48,402 nt of DNA from an uncultured Acidobacteriia bacterium. GTDB lineage: Bacteria; Acidobacteriota; Terriglobia; Bryobacterales; Bryobacteraceae. The notes beneath the pieces are model-generated. The model was not told the DNA's origin and did not search any database. It was given only the letters and a program-made list of their open reading frames with translations. The position numbers and the translations under genes were made by a program. The DNA is taken from contig CAIRSA010000518.1 in NCBI GenBank assembly GCA_903881085.1, positions 1-48,402 on the forward strand, given 5' to 3'. This document shows positions 16,443 through 25,611 of the stretch, one piece after another; within the stretch, counting starts at the first letter, position 1, and each line of letters opens with the position of its first letter.

Positions 16443-19400
16443 TTAAAACAAGAACTTCAAAGCCAACTGCACCAGCCGCGGACTCCTCGTACTATTAATC
16501 GTCCCCACATTCGAATTATTCAGATTCGTAGCCGGACCATTAAACAACGAGGTGTTCGTAGCATTGAAAGCCTCCGCTCGGAACTGCGCCCGCACCGCAT
16601 CGGTATGCAGATTGAAATTCTTGAACAATGACAAATCCGCATTGCGCGTCCCCGGATTCCGCACATCCGGCAACGTCCGCCCAACATTCCCGAATGAAAA
16701 AGCCGGCGCCACCGTAAACGCCGTCGTATCGAACCACTGCGCGATCTCCTGGTCCTTCGAAGTGTGCGCGATATTCGCCGTCCGCCCGGTGCTGTTCGGC
16801 CGCTGTGAAGCCGACCCAACCCCCGAATTATTATTCTGCGCCACAATAATCGGGTTCCCAGTCTGCAATGTCAGAATCCCGTTCACTTGCCACCCTCCAA
16901 TCACGTAATCCAGCGCCGCCGGAATATTCCCCGCCATCCTCCGCCCCTTCCCAAACGGCAGATCGTAAACAAACCCACTCACCAGACGCGACGAAATGTC
17001 CTGCGTTGAGACAGCCCGCTCCGCCTGCCGGTTGTACACGTCCTGCTTCGTCCCCGCCGCACCGATAAACGTCACCGTCGACGACGTATCGTCAATCAGC
17101 TTACCTCCCGTAAAGGCCACAATTGCGCTCAAGCCCTTGCTCATGCGCTTCTCCGCTTTGAGCGTCAACGCGTGATAAATCGAATTCCCCTGCGGCTTGC
17201 GAAACCCATTCACACTGGTATACTGCGGCCAAGGCAGCAGCAGTTGCCTTCTCTGCACTGTACTCCGGCTCAACGTCGAAGTCGGATTCGTTATAATCCC
17301 ATAGAACGGATTCGCCACCTGATCGTTCAACGACGCCCCCAGTGCAAACGCCGATGCCGGCAGCTGGTTATAAGTGATTGTCTCGCCATCGATCAGATGT
17401 TGCCCCTTGCTCCCGATATACCCCGCCTCCAGCACAGTGTTCCCCGCCACCTCCCGCTGCAGCGTGAAGTTCCACTGCTGAATCACCGGATTCCGGTAGT
17501 CGATAAAGTAGTTGTTCTGAATCTGCCCACCCAGCCCGGTCTTCGTACCGCCATAAGGCCCGCCCGTCCCCGTCGGAAGATTGAACCCCGCTGGAAACGG
17601 ATTACTCAAAAACGTAACCGGAAACCGGCTGTCTGGAATCGAAAGCAGCGTCGATCCTGTAAACCCATCGGTCCCGATCGCCCCCGTAGCCCCGCCCGCC
17701 ACCATCGCCGACCCCGCATACATCAGCGCGTACGCACCGCGCGCCACCATCTTGCTGTCCACCTTGTACGCAAAACCAAACCGCGGGCCAATATTGTTTC
17801 TATCAGTCGGCGTCTGATGCCGGTTCCCCGACCCCACAAACATCGTCGCGCCTTTCAAATTCGCATATCCCGGCACCTGCCCCGCAATCGGCGACGCCGC
17901 ATTCGGATCCCAATAACTGTACCGGTTATAGCGCTCCGTGCGTGGGATATCCACCTCGTACCGCGCGCCAAAATTCAGCGTCAGCCGGGAATTCAACCGG
18001 AAATCGTCCTGGATAAACGCTCCCCAGTAAGCGCTCGCATTCGCCGTAGTCAGATCGTGCGTCAGATCCCCGCTCCCCGGCAGCCCCAACAGCATTGAGG
18101 CCAACCCGAATCCCGCCGTCGCCGCCGTCCCCGCATCCGGATTCTGCTGCGTCCATCCCTGCCCGAACGAATATTCCCCATCCGGAGCCGACCCGCGCGC
18201 TTCATTGAACAGAATCTTGCGGAACTCAGCCCCACCCTTCACCGTATGCCGCCCCACCATCTTCGTCAGATTCGCGATCAGAACATGCGTCTCCGGCGCC
18301 GCCTTCAGCGTCGTAAACGTCGCCTGCCCCAACGAACTCAAACCATTCACCGAAAAATTCGGAAACTCCTGATTGAACGCCGCCGCCTGCTGCGCCACCG
18401 CCGCCGGAAATCCCAGCTTTGAAATATCGAACCCCTCTGAAAACGGCAGCCGCAGATTTACAAACCGCCCAAACCCATACCGAACGTTCAAAATCGAGGT
18501 CGCACTCAACATGTAAGTAGCATCCAGGTTCCCGCTGTAATTGGTGCTCACGTTTGGACCATCCCCTGAAGGCGTCGCCATGTTCCCGAAGAAGTTCACA
18601 GGCGTAGTCTCTGAATAGCTATGCGAATACCGCCCGAACATGCGGAACTTATCGCTCCACGCATGGTCCAGCCGGATATCATACCGGTCATCGTTATACG
18701 GCGACTTCGCCGTCTTATAGAAATTGTTCACCTGCGTGTTCGCATTCACCGGCGTGGCATTCGGCGACGGATAATACGACATCAGCGCTTTCGCAATCGG
18801 ATCCATCCGCTGCGCAGGAATCACGTTCCCCGCAAACGGATCGCGCGTATATTTCCCCGTCGAATCCAGCTTCGTCGTCAGCGGATCATACACCAGAATC
18901 GCCGCCCCCGCCGCCGTCTTCAGATTCGAAAAATCTCCCCGCTTCCACTCATCCAGCGGTACCGTCTGCGTCGTGCTGCTCCCCGTCCGGTCCCGCTGCC
19001 CTTGATAGTCCACAAAGAAGAACGTCCGGTTCCGCCCGTTGTAAACCCCGGGAATCAGCACTGGCCCGCCAACCGAAAACCCGAACATGTTGCTCTGAAA
19101 CGCCGCCAGCGCAACCTTGTTTCGATTGTTGAAAAACCCGCTCGAATTCAGCTTCGAATTCCGTAAAAACTCATACAACGACCCGTGAAACTGGTTCCCG
19201 CCGTGCTTCGTCGCCACGTTGATCACCCCGCCCCCCGTCCTCCCGTACTCCGCCGCCAGCGCATTCGTCTGAATCGTAAACTCCTCAATCGCATCCACCG
19301 GCGGTTGATATGAAGTGTCGTTGATCGAGACATTGTTTGTCGGCACAATCACCGACGTTCCATCGATCGTCACCTCACTGGTGGCCGACCGCCCGCCGCT

Positions 19401-19946
19401 AATATAAGGAATGTCCGCCGCCCGGCTCGTTGGACTGGCCGACCCGCCGCTCCCCACCACCCCAGGCGTCAGCAGCGCCAGGCTATACGCATTCCGCCCG
19501 TTCAACGGCATATCCACAATCCGCTTGTTATCGATCGTCGTCGCCACCGTCGAAGTAGCCGATGACACCGCCAGAGACTCGCCCTTCACCTCTACCGCGC
19601 TATTCACCTCGCCCACTTCCAGCACCACGCTGATCGTGCGCGCCTGCGCCCCGTCCACTTTCAACCCCGTGCTGCTGAGCCTGCGGAAACCCGCCTTGTC
19701 CACCGCCACGTTATAGGTCCCCGGCAACAGAAACGGCAACACAAAACTCCCCTCTGCCCCGGTCCGTATCTCGTTCCCCACCCCGGTCCTGGCATCGGTC
19801 ACCCGCACCCGGGCATCCACCACCGCCCCGCCGCTCGTATCGCGAACCGTCCCCTCCAATGTCCCAGTCGAAGTTTGCGCGGTCGCCACGCTTCCAAAAA
19901 GCAGGCCCACCAGCAGTGCACGGTTGATTGCAGATCCCTGATTCAT
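16443..19946 (-). CDS. TonB-dependent receptor, Oar-like, with carboxypeptidase-regulatory-like domain
   Basis: A 1167-residue outer-membrane receptor. The signal peptide is about residues 1-23 (NRALLVGLLFGSVATAQ). The carboxypeptidase-regulatory-like domain is at about 25-115 (GTLEGTVRDTSGGAVVDARV). The plug contains MPLNGRNAYSLALLTPGV and EFTIQTNALAAEYGRTGGGVINV, features typical of acidobacterial Oar receptors. The barrel ends in ALKFLF with a terminal Phe. The start has AAAGGA upstream. It is divergent from a secreted propeller gene across a 214-bp region rich in symmetric elements. Its 3' end abuts repeat copy B. The imported substrate is unknown. Confidence 0.93.
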   Translation of the reverse strand: MNQGSAINRALLVGLLFGSVATAQTSTGTLEGTVRDTSGGAVVDARVRVTDARTGVGNEIRTGAEGSFVLPFLLPGTYNVAVDKAGFRRLSSTGLKVDGAQARTISVVLEVGEVNSAVEVKGESLAVSSATSTVATTIDNKRIVDMPLNGRNAYSLALLTPGVVGSGGSASPTSRAADIPYISGGRSATSEVTIDGTSVIVPTNNVSINDTSYQPPVDAIEEFTIQTNALAAEYGRTGGGVINVATKHGGNQFHGSLYEFLRNSKLNSSGFFNNRNKVALAAFQSNMFGFSVGGPVLIPGVYNGRNRTFFFVDYQGQRDRTGSSTTQTVPLDEWKRGDFSNLKTAAGAAILVYDPLTTKLDSTGKYTRDPFAGNVIPAQRMDPIAKALMSYYPSPNATPVNANTQVNNFYKTAKSPYNDDRYDIRLDHAWSDKFRMFGRYSHSYSETTPVNFFGNMATPSGDGPNVSTNYSGNLDATYMLSATSILNVRYGFGRFVNLRLPFSEGFDISKLGFPAAVAQQAAAFNQEFPNFSVNGLSSLGQATFTTLKAAPETHVLIANLTKMVGRHTVKGGAEFRKILFNEARGSAPDGEYSFGQGWTQQNPDAGTAATAGFGLASMLLGLPGSGDLTHDLTTANASAYWGAFIQDDFRLNSRLTLNFGARYEVDIPRTERYNRYSYWDPNAASPIAGQVPGYANLKGATMFVGSGNRHQTPTDRNNIGPRFGFAYKVDSKMVARGAYALMYAGSAMVAGGATGAIGTDGFTGSTLLSIPDSRFPVTFLSNPFPAGFNLPTGTGGPYGGTKTGLGGQIQNNYFIDYRNPVIQQWNFTLQREVAGNTVLEAGYIGSKGQHLIDGETITYNQLPASAFALGASLNDQVANPFYGIITNPTSTLSRSTVQRRQLLLPWPQYTSVNGFRKPQGNSIYHALTLKAEKRMSKGLSAIVAFTGGKLIDDTSSTVTFIGAAGTKQDVYNRQAERAVSTQDISSRLVSGFVYDLPFGKGRRMAGNIPAALDYVIGGWQVNGILTLQTGNPIIVAQNNNSGVGSASQRPNSTGRTANIAHTSKDQEIAQWFDTTAFTVAPAFSFGNVGRTLPDVRNPGTRNADLSLFKNFNLHTDAVRAQFRAEAFNATNTSLFNGPATNLNNSNVGTINSTRSPRLVQLALKFLF

Positions 19947-20028
19947 CTCCCCATCCTTTCGCCCACGCCCTCACAGCGGTCGCTGAGCAGTACCCTTGCA
20001 TTCTAGGCAACCCCGCGCGCACAAAAAA

Positions 20029-20117
20029 GGGGAATTCACCCGGTTAACCCCTGTGTTTCACGGGTGAAGAGTGCATTTTTGGCCGAAAATCGCCTCCTCA
20101 TCCCCCGTGAATTCCCC
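20029..20117. promoter_or_regulatory. Symmetric operator array between receptor and propeller genes
   Basis: GGGGAATTCAC (20029-20039) and GTGAATTCCCC (20107-20117) are perfect 11-bp inverted copies. Between them TTCACGGGTGAA (20057-20068) forms a third TTCAC/GTGAA site, and TTCACCCG (20035-20042) pairs with CGGGTGAA (20061-20068). Three related half-site groups in the only space between two divergent genes suggest shared control by one dimeric regulator. The regulator is not identified. Confidence 0.5.
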
Positions 20118-20160
20118 TTCCCGAAACCCTGCAAAACCGTATACCCTGGAGTGGACCACC

Positions 20161-21105
20161 ATGTTCACCCTCACCTCCATCCTGATTTTTGCCGCCTTCG
20201 CCCAACCCGCCGTCCTCCCCGGCGACGGCATCCGCCACCGCGACTTCCTCTACACCGGCCAACTCGACGACTCCATCTACATGGTTCGCAAAGGCGAAAT
20301 CGTCTGGTCCGACCGCGTCCCCGGTGCCCGTGGCCACATACAGGACGCAGTCCTCCTTCCCAGCGGCAACTTCCTCCTTTCCTACATGAGCGGCGTCAAG
20401 GAGATCACCCCGGAAAAGAAAACCATCTGGATCCACGAAGCGCCGCCCAAGTGCGAGGTCGAAACCGCCAAGCCCATCGGCCGCGACAAAATCCTGTTCA
20501 TACAGAACTGCGTCAGCGACGTCGCCCAGGTATTCCTCGCCAACAAAACCACCGCCCAAACCAAACTCCTCTTCACCATCCCCGTCGCCAAGTCCGACGG
20601 CATGCACCTGCAGACCCGCCGTGCCGTCCTCACAGAAGCCGGCACGCTTTTAATCGCCCGCACCGACTTGAACAAGGTGAGCGAATTCGACGAGCACGGC
20701 CGCGAACTCTGGTCCGCCTCCGTCGCCCGCCCCTGGTCGGTACAGCGCCTGCCCAACGGCAACACCCTGGTTAGCAGCTTCGATATGTTTGTTCGCGAAT
20801 TGGATAAGAAGGGCGCCACTGTCTGGGAATTCACGCCCAAGGATTTCCCGGATTACGTCATGCCCAAGTGGTGCGTCGCCACGCGTCTGCGCAACGGCAA
20901 CACCCTGCTCGCCAACAACACGCCCGTCCCAGCGGCGGGCGAAGAAGACCGCGGCCCTGTACAGGCTATTGAGGTTTCACCGCAAAAGAAGATCGTGTGG
21001 GCGCTGCGCTCCTGGAAGAATCCCGCACTCGGGCCCGCCTGGGTCATCCAGTATCTCGACGAGCCCACCTCGCCCAAGGATCCCCACTTCGGCAGTATCC
21101 GGTAA
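20161..21105 (+). CDS. Secreted beta-propeller protein (PQQ-like / arylsulfotransferase-like fold)
   Basis: A 314-residue protein. The start 20161 has GGAG nearby and gives the signal peptide MFTLTSILIFAAFAQPAV. Repeated blade-like units are seen: YMVRKGEIVWSDRVPGARG, VQRLPNGNTLVSSFDMFVRELDKKGATVWEF and TRLRNGNTLLANNTPV. The xxLPNGNTLxS pattern followed by a W is typical of quinoprotein-like and arylsulfotransferase-like propellers. No catalytic residues could be assigned, so no reaction is claimed. It is divergent from the second TonB receptor and convergent with the regulator gene, whose stop is adjacent. Confidence 0.75.
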   Translation: MFTLTSILIFAAFAQPAVLPGDGIRHRDFLYTGQLDDSIYMVRKGEIVWSDRVPGARGHIQDAVLLPSGNFLLSYMSGVKEITPEKKTIWIHEAPPKCEVETAKPIGRDKILFIQNCVSDVAQVFLANKTTAQTKLLFTIPVAKSDGMHLQTRRAVLTEAGTLLIARTDLNKVSEFDEHGRELWSASVARPWSVQRLPNGNTLVSSFDMFVRELDKKGATVWEFTPKDFPDYVMPKWCVATRLRNGNTLLANNTPVPAAGEEDRGPVQAIEVSPQKKIVWALRSWKNPALGPAWVIQYLDEPTSPKDPHFGSIR

Positions 21106-22401
21106 CTACTTGCTGGCCGAAAACCGCGTCGCCACGACTTCTGAATCGCGCGACGCGCCAGATACCGCGCGAGTCCGCAGCATCGTTTCAAACCGGTACT
21201 GTGTAACCCCTGTTGAAGGCAGGCTCCCGTTCGCCTTTCTTAGCGCATCCTGGCTCATCTTCGCATCGAACGTGAATCGCGCCGCAGCCTCGCTGCTCTC
21301 GATGTTATTGCCTTCCATCATCAGCACGGTGATGCCGCCGCGCGACGCCAGCTTGCGCTGAACCAGAAGGCAAACCGACCCGAACGCTTCGCCCGGCACC
21401 GCGTTCGGAGCATTCGGCATATAAATCTCCGGCTCCCCCGGCTGTGGCGTCACATTACGGAAAATCGACCGGCTCGACGCCGAATCCCAATCGGAAGGAA
21501 ACGACTGCTGGCTCTCGAACAGCGACACCCAAGGCGTCACAATCGAACTACCAATCAGAATGAACCGCCCCTCTGCAAAATCCCGGGAGTTCATCTCCCG
21601 TGCAAATCGAAACGAGACCTTATAGTGGTTTCGTTCCGCCAATTGCGCCAGCTGTGTAGCCACCACGAGATTGGTAAAGGTAGTGTACGGCCGGCTCGTC
21701 ATCGCCCGGATCCAATAATCGTCGCTCGCCGACATCCCTGGCTGCAGCAACCCCCGCGGATACCCCGGCTCTGAATAATCCACGAGAGGAGGGCGGTTCC
21801 CGATCTTCGCCCGCAACGCCCCAAACCCCGAATCTGGAATCACTACCGTGGTCGGCTCGACTGCATCGAACACCGCAGCCAGCATCCAAGGAGTCGGATT
21901 CCCCGCCGAGTCGCCACTCCCCTGCCGCAACGAATAATTCTGCACGCCAAGCAGAATGCACACCAGGCTAAGTAGCCCCACTGCAATCCACCATGGATTC
22001 CAACCCGGAGTCACAGCCACTGGCGCAATCGGAGCAATCACAGCCCGAGGATGGAAAACCGGGACATAGCTACCTTTGGGAATCTCCAGAACAAGCGGTT
22101 CATCCCGCCCATCGGCAAGGAAGTATTCTTCCAGCCGCGTGCGCAGTTGCCGCGCATGCACCCGGACAATATTGTCGTCGGAAGAGCTATACCCCGGTTG
22201 CCGCTCAAAAACCCTGCACCCGATCTGTTGTTCGCTAACCCGCTCCGGTGCCCCCTGCAGCGTTTCGACTGTAACGTATGTAAGGAATTCCCGCAACCGC
22301 ACAGACTTCAGAAACTGCGGACTCTTCAAAATCCGCTGCAACAGCTGCCAGCGCACATCCTGATCTAATTCCGCGGACAGTGAGCTACTTGGTTGGTACA
22401 C
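21106..22401 (-). CDS. Membrane-anchored regulator with N-terminal DNA-binding-like domain
   Basis: A 431-residue protein if read from GTG 22401, which has GAGGG ten bases upstream. An ATG at 22506 gives 35 more residues, but has no ribosome site and would run into the start of the divergent gene. The N-terminal 110 residues (LLQRILKSPQFLKSVRLREFL, VSEQQIGCRVFER, DNIVRVHARQLRTRLEEYF, EIPKGSYVPVF) match a winged-helix-like domain frequent in Acidobacteria. One transmembrane helix follows at about residues 134-152 (WWIAVGLLSLVCILLGV). The C-terminal 270 residues are extracytoplasmic and unassigned. A one-component sensor reading the periplasm and acting on nearby genes is inferred. Confidence 0.7.
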   Translation of the reverse strand: MYQPSSSLSAELDQDVRWQLLQRILKSPQFLKSVRLREFLTYVTVETLQGAPERVSEQQIGCRVFERQPGYSSSDDNIVRVHARQLRTRLEEYFLADGRDEPLVLEIPKGSYVPVFHPRAVIAPIAPVAVTPGWNPWWIAVGLLSLVCILLGVQNYSLRQGSGDSAGNPTPWMLAAVFDAVEPTTVVIPDSGFGALRAKIGNRPPLVDYSEPGYPRGLLQPGMSASDDYWIRAMTSRPYTTFTNLVVATQLAQLAERNHYKVSFRFAREMNSRDFAEGRFILIGSSIVTPWVSLFESQQSFPSDWDSASSRSIFRNVTPQPGEPEIYMPNAPNAVPGEAFGSVCLLVQRKLASRGGITVLMMEGNNIESSEAAARFTFDAKMSQDALRKANGSLPSTGVTQYRFETMLRTRAVSGASRDSEVVATRFSASK

Positions 22402-22469
22402 TCTTGCACGACCCTCTCGACCCAATACTCTATCACTCTTGCTTTGTTGAAACCACCCACCTACGCTAC

Positions 22470-22482
22470 CCTGTAAAACAGG
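22470..22482. promoter_or_regulatory. Short palindrome upstream of the PSD gene
   Basis: CCTGT-AAA-ACAGG lies between the divergent regulator and PSD genes. The symmetry extends to CTAC/GTAG with one extra base. It could be an operator for the adjacent regulator. The evidence is symmetry and position only. Confidence 0.3.
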
Positions 22483-22500
22483 TAGCAGGAAATCCCCATA

Positions 22501-25500
22501 TTGCATAGAATAGATTCGAATACCGTGATTACCCTACGTTCCGCCATCCTCGCCATTCTCTGCAGCGTTGCCCTCAACGCTGAAGTCAGTTTCAATCGCG
22601 ACATCCGGCCCATCATGGCCGACACGTGCTTCCGTTGCCACGGCCACGACCGCAGCAGCCGTAAGGCCGGAATGCGTCTAGATATACGCGACGAGGCCAT
22701 CAAACGCAACGCCGCAAATGCAGCACCAATAGTTCCCGGCGATCCCGAAAAGAGCCTCATCATCCAGCGCATCTTCGCAGGCTCGAAAGCGCGCATCATG
22801 CCGCCCGCGGCCGCGCACAAGGAACTCACGGACAAACAGAAGCAGACCATCCGCCAATGGGTCGCGGAAGGCGCGAAGTACGAAGGCCACTGGGCTTACC
22901 AGCCGCTGCCCAAGCCATCGGCCGCCACAATCGACCTGTTTATCCGGGCGCGACTTATCCAGGAGGGCTTGTTGCCCTCGCCAGAAGCCGATGGCCGCAC
23001 GCTGCTGCGCCGCGTCACGCTCGACCTCACCGGCCTGCCGCCCACACGCGCCGAATTCGAAGCCTTCGCAAATGACAAGTCGCCCATCGCCTACGAAAAG
23101 GTAGTCGATCGCCTGCTCGCATCCCCGCGCTACGCCGAACAGCAGACCCTGCACTGGCTTGATGCCGTGCGCTATGCGGACACCGCAGGTTTCCACGGCG
23201 ACAATGCCTACCCCGTGTGGCCCTATCGCGACTACGTGCTGAACAGCTTCCGCAAGAACAAGCCGTTCAATCAATTCACCATCGAACAACTGGCAGGCGA
23301 TCTTCTGCCAAACGCCACTACCGAACAGAAGGTAGCCTCGGCCTACAACCGCCTCAACCGCGTCTCTGCCGAGGGCGGCGTACAGCCAAAAGAGTATCTC
23401 GCCAAGTACGCGGCCGACCGCGTGCGCACCACCTCCACCGTCTGGCTTGGCGCGACAACAGGCTGCGCCGAATGCCACGACCACAAGTTCGATCCCTTCA
23501 CGTCGAAGGACTTCTATTCGCTCGAAGCCTTCTTCGCTGACCTCAAGGAAACCGGCCTAGTCCCCGACCGCGGCCCCAAGGCCTGGGGCTCCCAGCTTGA
23601 ACTCCCCTCCCCGGCCCAGAAAGCGCGTCTCGCCGATCTCAATAAAACACTGAAGAAGGCTCGCCGCGACCTGGAAGACAAAACGGAAGACATCTTCAAT
23701 GAGGCAGCCGTCAAGGCCCTGCGCATCCGCCAGCAGGCCGGCGAATTCAATTGGCAGTATCCCAAACCGGTCACAGTCACTAGCGCCAATGGCGCCGTGA
23801 TGACCATCGTTGACGACAAAGGCGACAGCGTCATCACGGCCACCGGCCCCAACCCCGATCGCGAAACTTACAACGTCACAATGAAGCCCGGCGTCGGCAG
23901 TTGGACTTCGATTGGCGTGGAAGGCCAGTCCGATGAAAGCCTGCCAGGCAGCGGCGTCTCCCGCGGTTCCGACGGATTCATCCTAACTGAGGTGGAAGCC
24001 GAAGTCAGCGAACCTGGAAAGCCCGCGCGCAAGCTCACGTTCGTGCTTGCTAACTCAAACCTCGCGTTCCCGACCAAATCGCTCCCCGCCATGGCCGCCA
24101 TCGACGGCGACCCCAACACCGGCTGGGGCATATCCACTTACGGCGACAGCAACCGCCCGTTCCTCGCGCTGCGCCTCGCGACCAAACTCAGCACCACGCC
24201 CGAGACAACCATCACCGTCCGCCTGCAGCATCAATCGCATCAATTCAGGAAGGCCACACTCGGCCGCTTCCGGCTTGCTCTCTCCAACGCGGCCTTCTCC
24301 GCAGCCGTTCCGCCGGCGCCTCGTGCACGCAATCGCAACAGCGGCCTTTCTGCCGACGTGATCGCTGCACTCGCCGCCAGCGAAGACGAGCGAACGCCGG
24401 CCATGGTCAAAACCCTGACCGACTTTTTGATCTTCTCCGATTCGCGCTTCACTTCGGATCTGACTGCCATCGCCAAGTTGGAACGTGACCGCGATATGGT
24501 GGACGCGACCATCCCTCGCGTGATGGTTGCCCAAGCCACTGACCCGCGCGAGATGCGCATCCTGCCGCGCGGCAACTTCCTTGACGCCACAGGCCCTGTG
24601 GTCACACCGGCCATCCCGGCTGTTTTCGGCAAAGTACAGTCCACGGAAGGGCGCCTGACACGGCTCGACCTTGCGCGCTGGATCGTCTCCAAGGAAAATC
24701 CTCTCACCGCCCGAGTGCAGGTAAACCGCATCTGGCGGCAGTTCTTCGGTACCGGCCTTTCGAAGACCCTCGACGACCTCGGCTCGCAAGGCGAATGGCC
24801 GACACACCCCGAACTACTCGACTGGATGGCCGCCGACTTCGCCCAGGACTGGGACATGAAGCGCGTCGTGCGCAACATCGTTACCAGCAACACTTACCGC
24901 CGAAGTTCACTCGCCAGCAAGGAAGTCACTGAACGCGATCCCGACAACCGCATGCTCGCCCGACAGAGCCGGTACCGCGTGGACGCAGAAGCCGTGCGCG
25001 ACATCGCCCTCTCCGTCAGCGGCCTGCTGGTGGAACGCTTCGGCGGCCCCAGCACGCGCCCCTATCAGCCCGATGGCTACCTCGCCTCGCTCAACTTCCC
25101 CAAGCGTGAATACTCCGCCTCGATCGGCGAAGACCTCTACCGCCGCGGCCTCTACACGCAATGGCAGCGCACTTTCCTGCACCCCAGCATGGCCAACTTC
25201 GACGCGCCCTCGCGCGAAGAGTGCACCGTCAACCGAACAAACTCCAACACGCCTCTTCAAGCTCTCGATCTGCTAAACGATCCTATCTACGTAGAGGCCG
25301 CCCGCGTTTTCGCGCAGCACGCCATGCAGCGCGGCGGGGCGAGCTTTACGACGCGCTTGAACTGGGCTTTCATGCAAGCGCTGAATCGTAAGCCTACCGC
25401 AGATGAGCAGACGATTCTGGCCGGTCTTTATGACAAAAGCCTGCAACGCTATAAAGCCGACTCCGATTCAGCCAAACAGTTCCTCACCGTGGGCGATACG

Positions 25501-25596
25501 CCCGCACCGATGGAACTGCCGGCGGCCGATCTCGCCGCCATGTCCACGGTCACACGCGCGATTCTGAACCTGCACGAAACCATTACTAGAAATTAG
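22501..25596 (+). CDS. PSCyt1-DUF1549-DUF1553 secreted protein
   Basis: A 1031-residue exported protein. The start is TTG 22501 with AGGA upstream; GTG 22525 is an alternative that also leaves a signal peptide (ITLRSAILAILCSVALNAE). A planctomycete-type cytochrome domain comes first, with CFRCH at residues 43-47. DUF1549 (PSCyt2) is at about 140-350 and contains RLLASPRYAEQQTLHWLDAVRYAD and a second heme-like CAECH. A middle beta-rich region carries DGDPNTGWGIS. DUF1553 (PSD1) occupies about 720-990 (RLDLARWIVSKENPLTARV, NRIWRQFFGTGL). It is followed 15 bases later by a DUF1501 gene, the standard partner. The biochemical function of these pairs is not known; a role with polymers at the cell surface is often supposed. 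Confidence 0.92.
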   Translation: MHRIDSNTVITLRSAILAILCSVALNAEVSFNRDIRPIMADTCFRCHGHDRSSRKAGMRLDIRDEAIKRNAANAAPIVPGDPEKSLIIQRIFAGSKARIMPPAAAHKELTDKQKQTIRQWVAEGAKYEGHWAYQPLPKPSAATIDLFIRARLIQEGLLPSPEADGRTLLRRVTLDLTGLPPTRAEFEAFANDKSPIAYEKVVDRLLASPRYAEQQTLHWLDAVRYADTAGFHGDNAYPVWPYRDYVLNSFRKNKPFNQFTIEQLAGDLLPNATTEQKVASAYNRLNRVSAEGGVQPKEYLAKYAADRVRTTSTVWLGATTGCAECHDHKFDPFTSKDFYSLEAFFADLKETGLVPDRGPKAWGSQLELPSPAQKARLADLNKTLKKARRDLEDKTEDIFNEAAVKALRIRQQAGEFNWQYPKPVTVTSANGAVMTIVDDKGDSVITATGPNPDRETYNVTMKPGVGSWTSIGVEGQSDESLPGSGVSRGSDGFILTEVEAEVSEPGKPARKLTFVLANSNLAFPTKSLPAMAAIDGDPNTGWGISTYGDSNRPFLALRLATKLSTTPETTITVRLQHQSHQFRKATLGRFRLALSNAAFSAAVPPAPRARNRNSGLSADVIAALAASEDERTPAMVKTLTDFLIFSDSRFTSDLTAIAKLERDRDMVDATIPRVMVAQATDPREMRILPRGNFLDATGPVVTPAIPAVFGKVQSTEGRLTRLDLARWIVSKENPLTARVQVNRIWRQFFGTGLSKTLDDLGSQGEWPTHPELLDWMAADFAQDWDMKRVVRNIVTSNTYRRSSLASKEVTERDPDNRMLARQSRYRVDAEAVRDIALSVSGLLVERFGGPSTRPYQPDGYLASLNFPKREYSASIGEDLYRRGLYTQWQRTFLHPSMANFDAPSREECTVNRTNSNTPLQALDLLNDPIYVEAARVFAQHAMQRGGASFTTRLNWAFMQALNRKPTADEQTILAGLYDKSLQRYKADSDSAKQFLTVGDTPAPMELPAADLAAMSTVTRAILNLHETITRN

Positions 25597-25611
25597 GCAC
25601 GAGGAACTAAC

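Noticed and set aside
17172..18098. A 308-codon open frame on the plus strand
   Set aside because: It is antisense to the second TonB receptor and Arg/Pro-rich without recognisable motifs.
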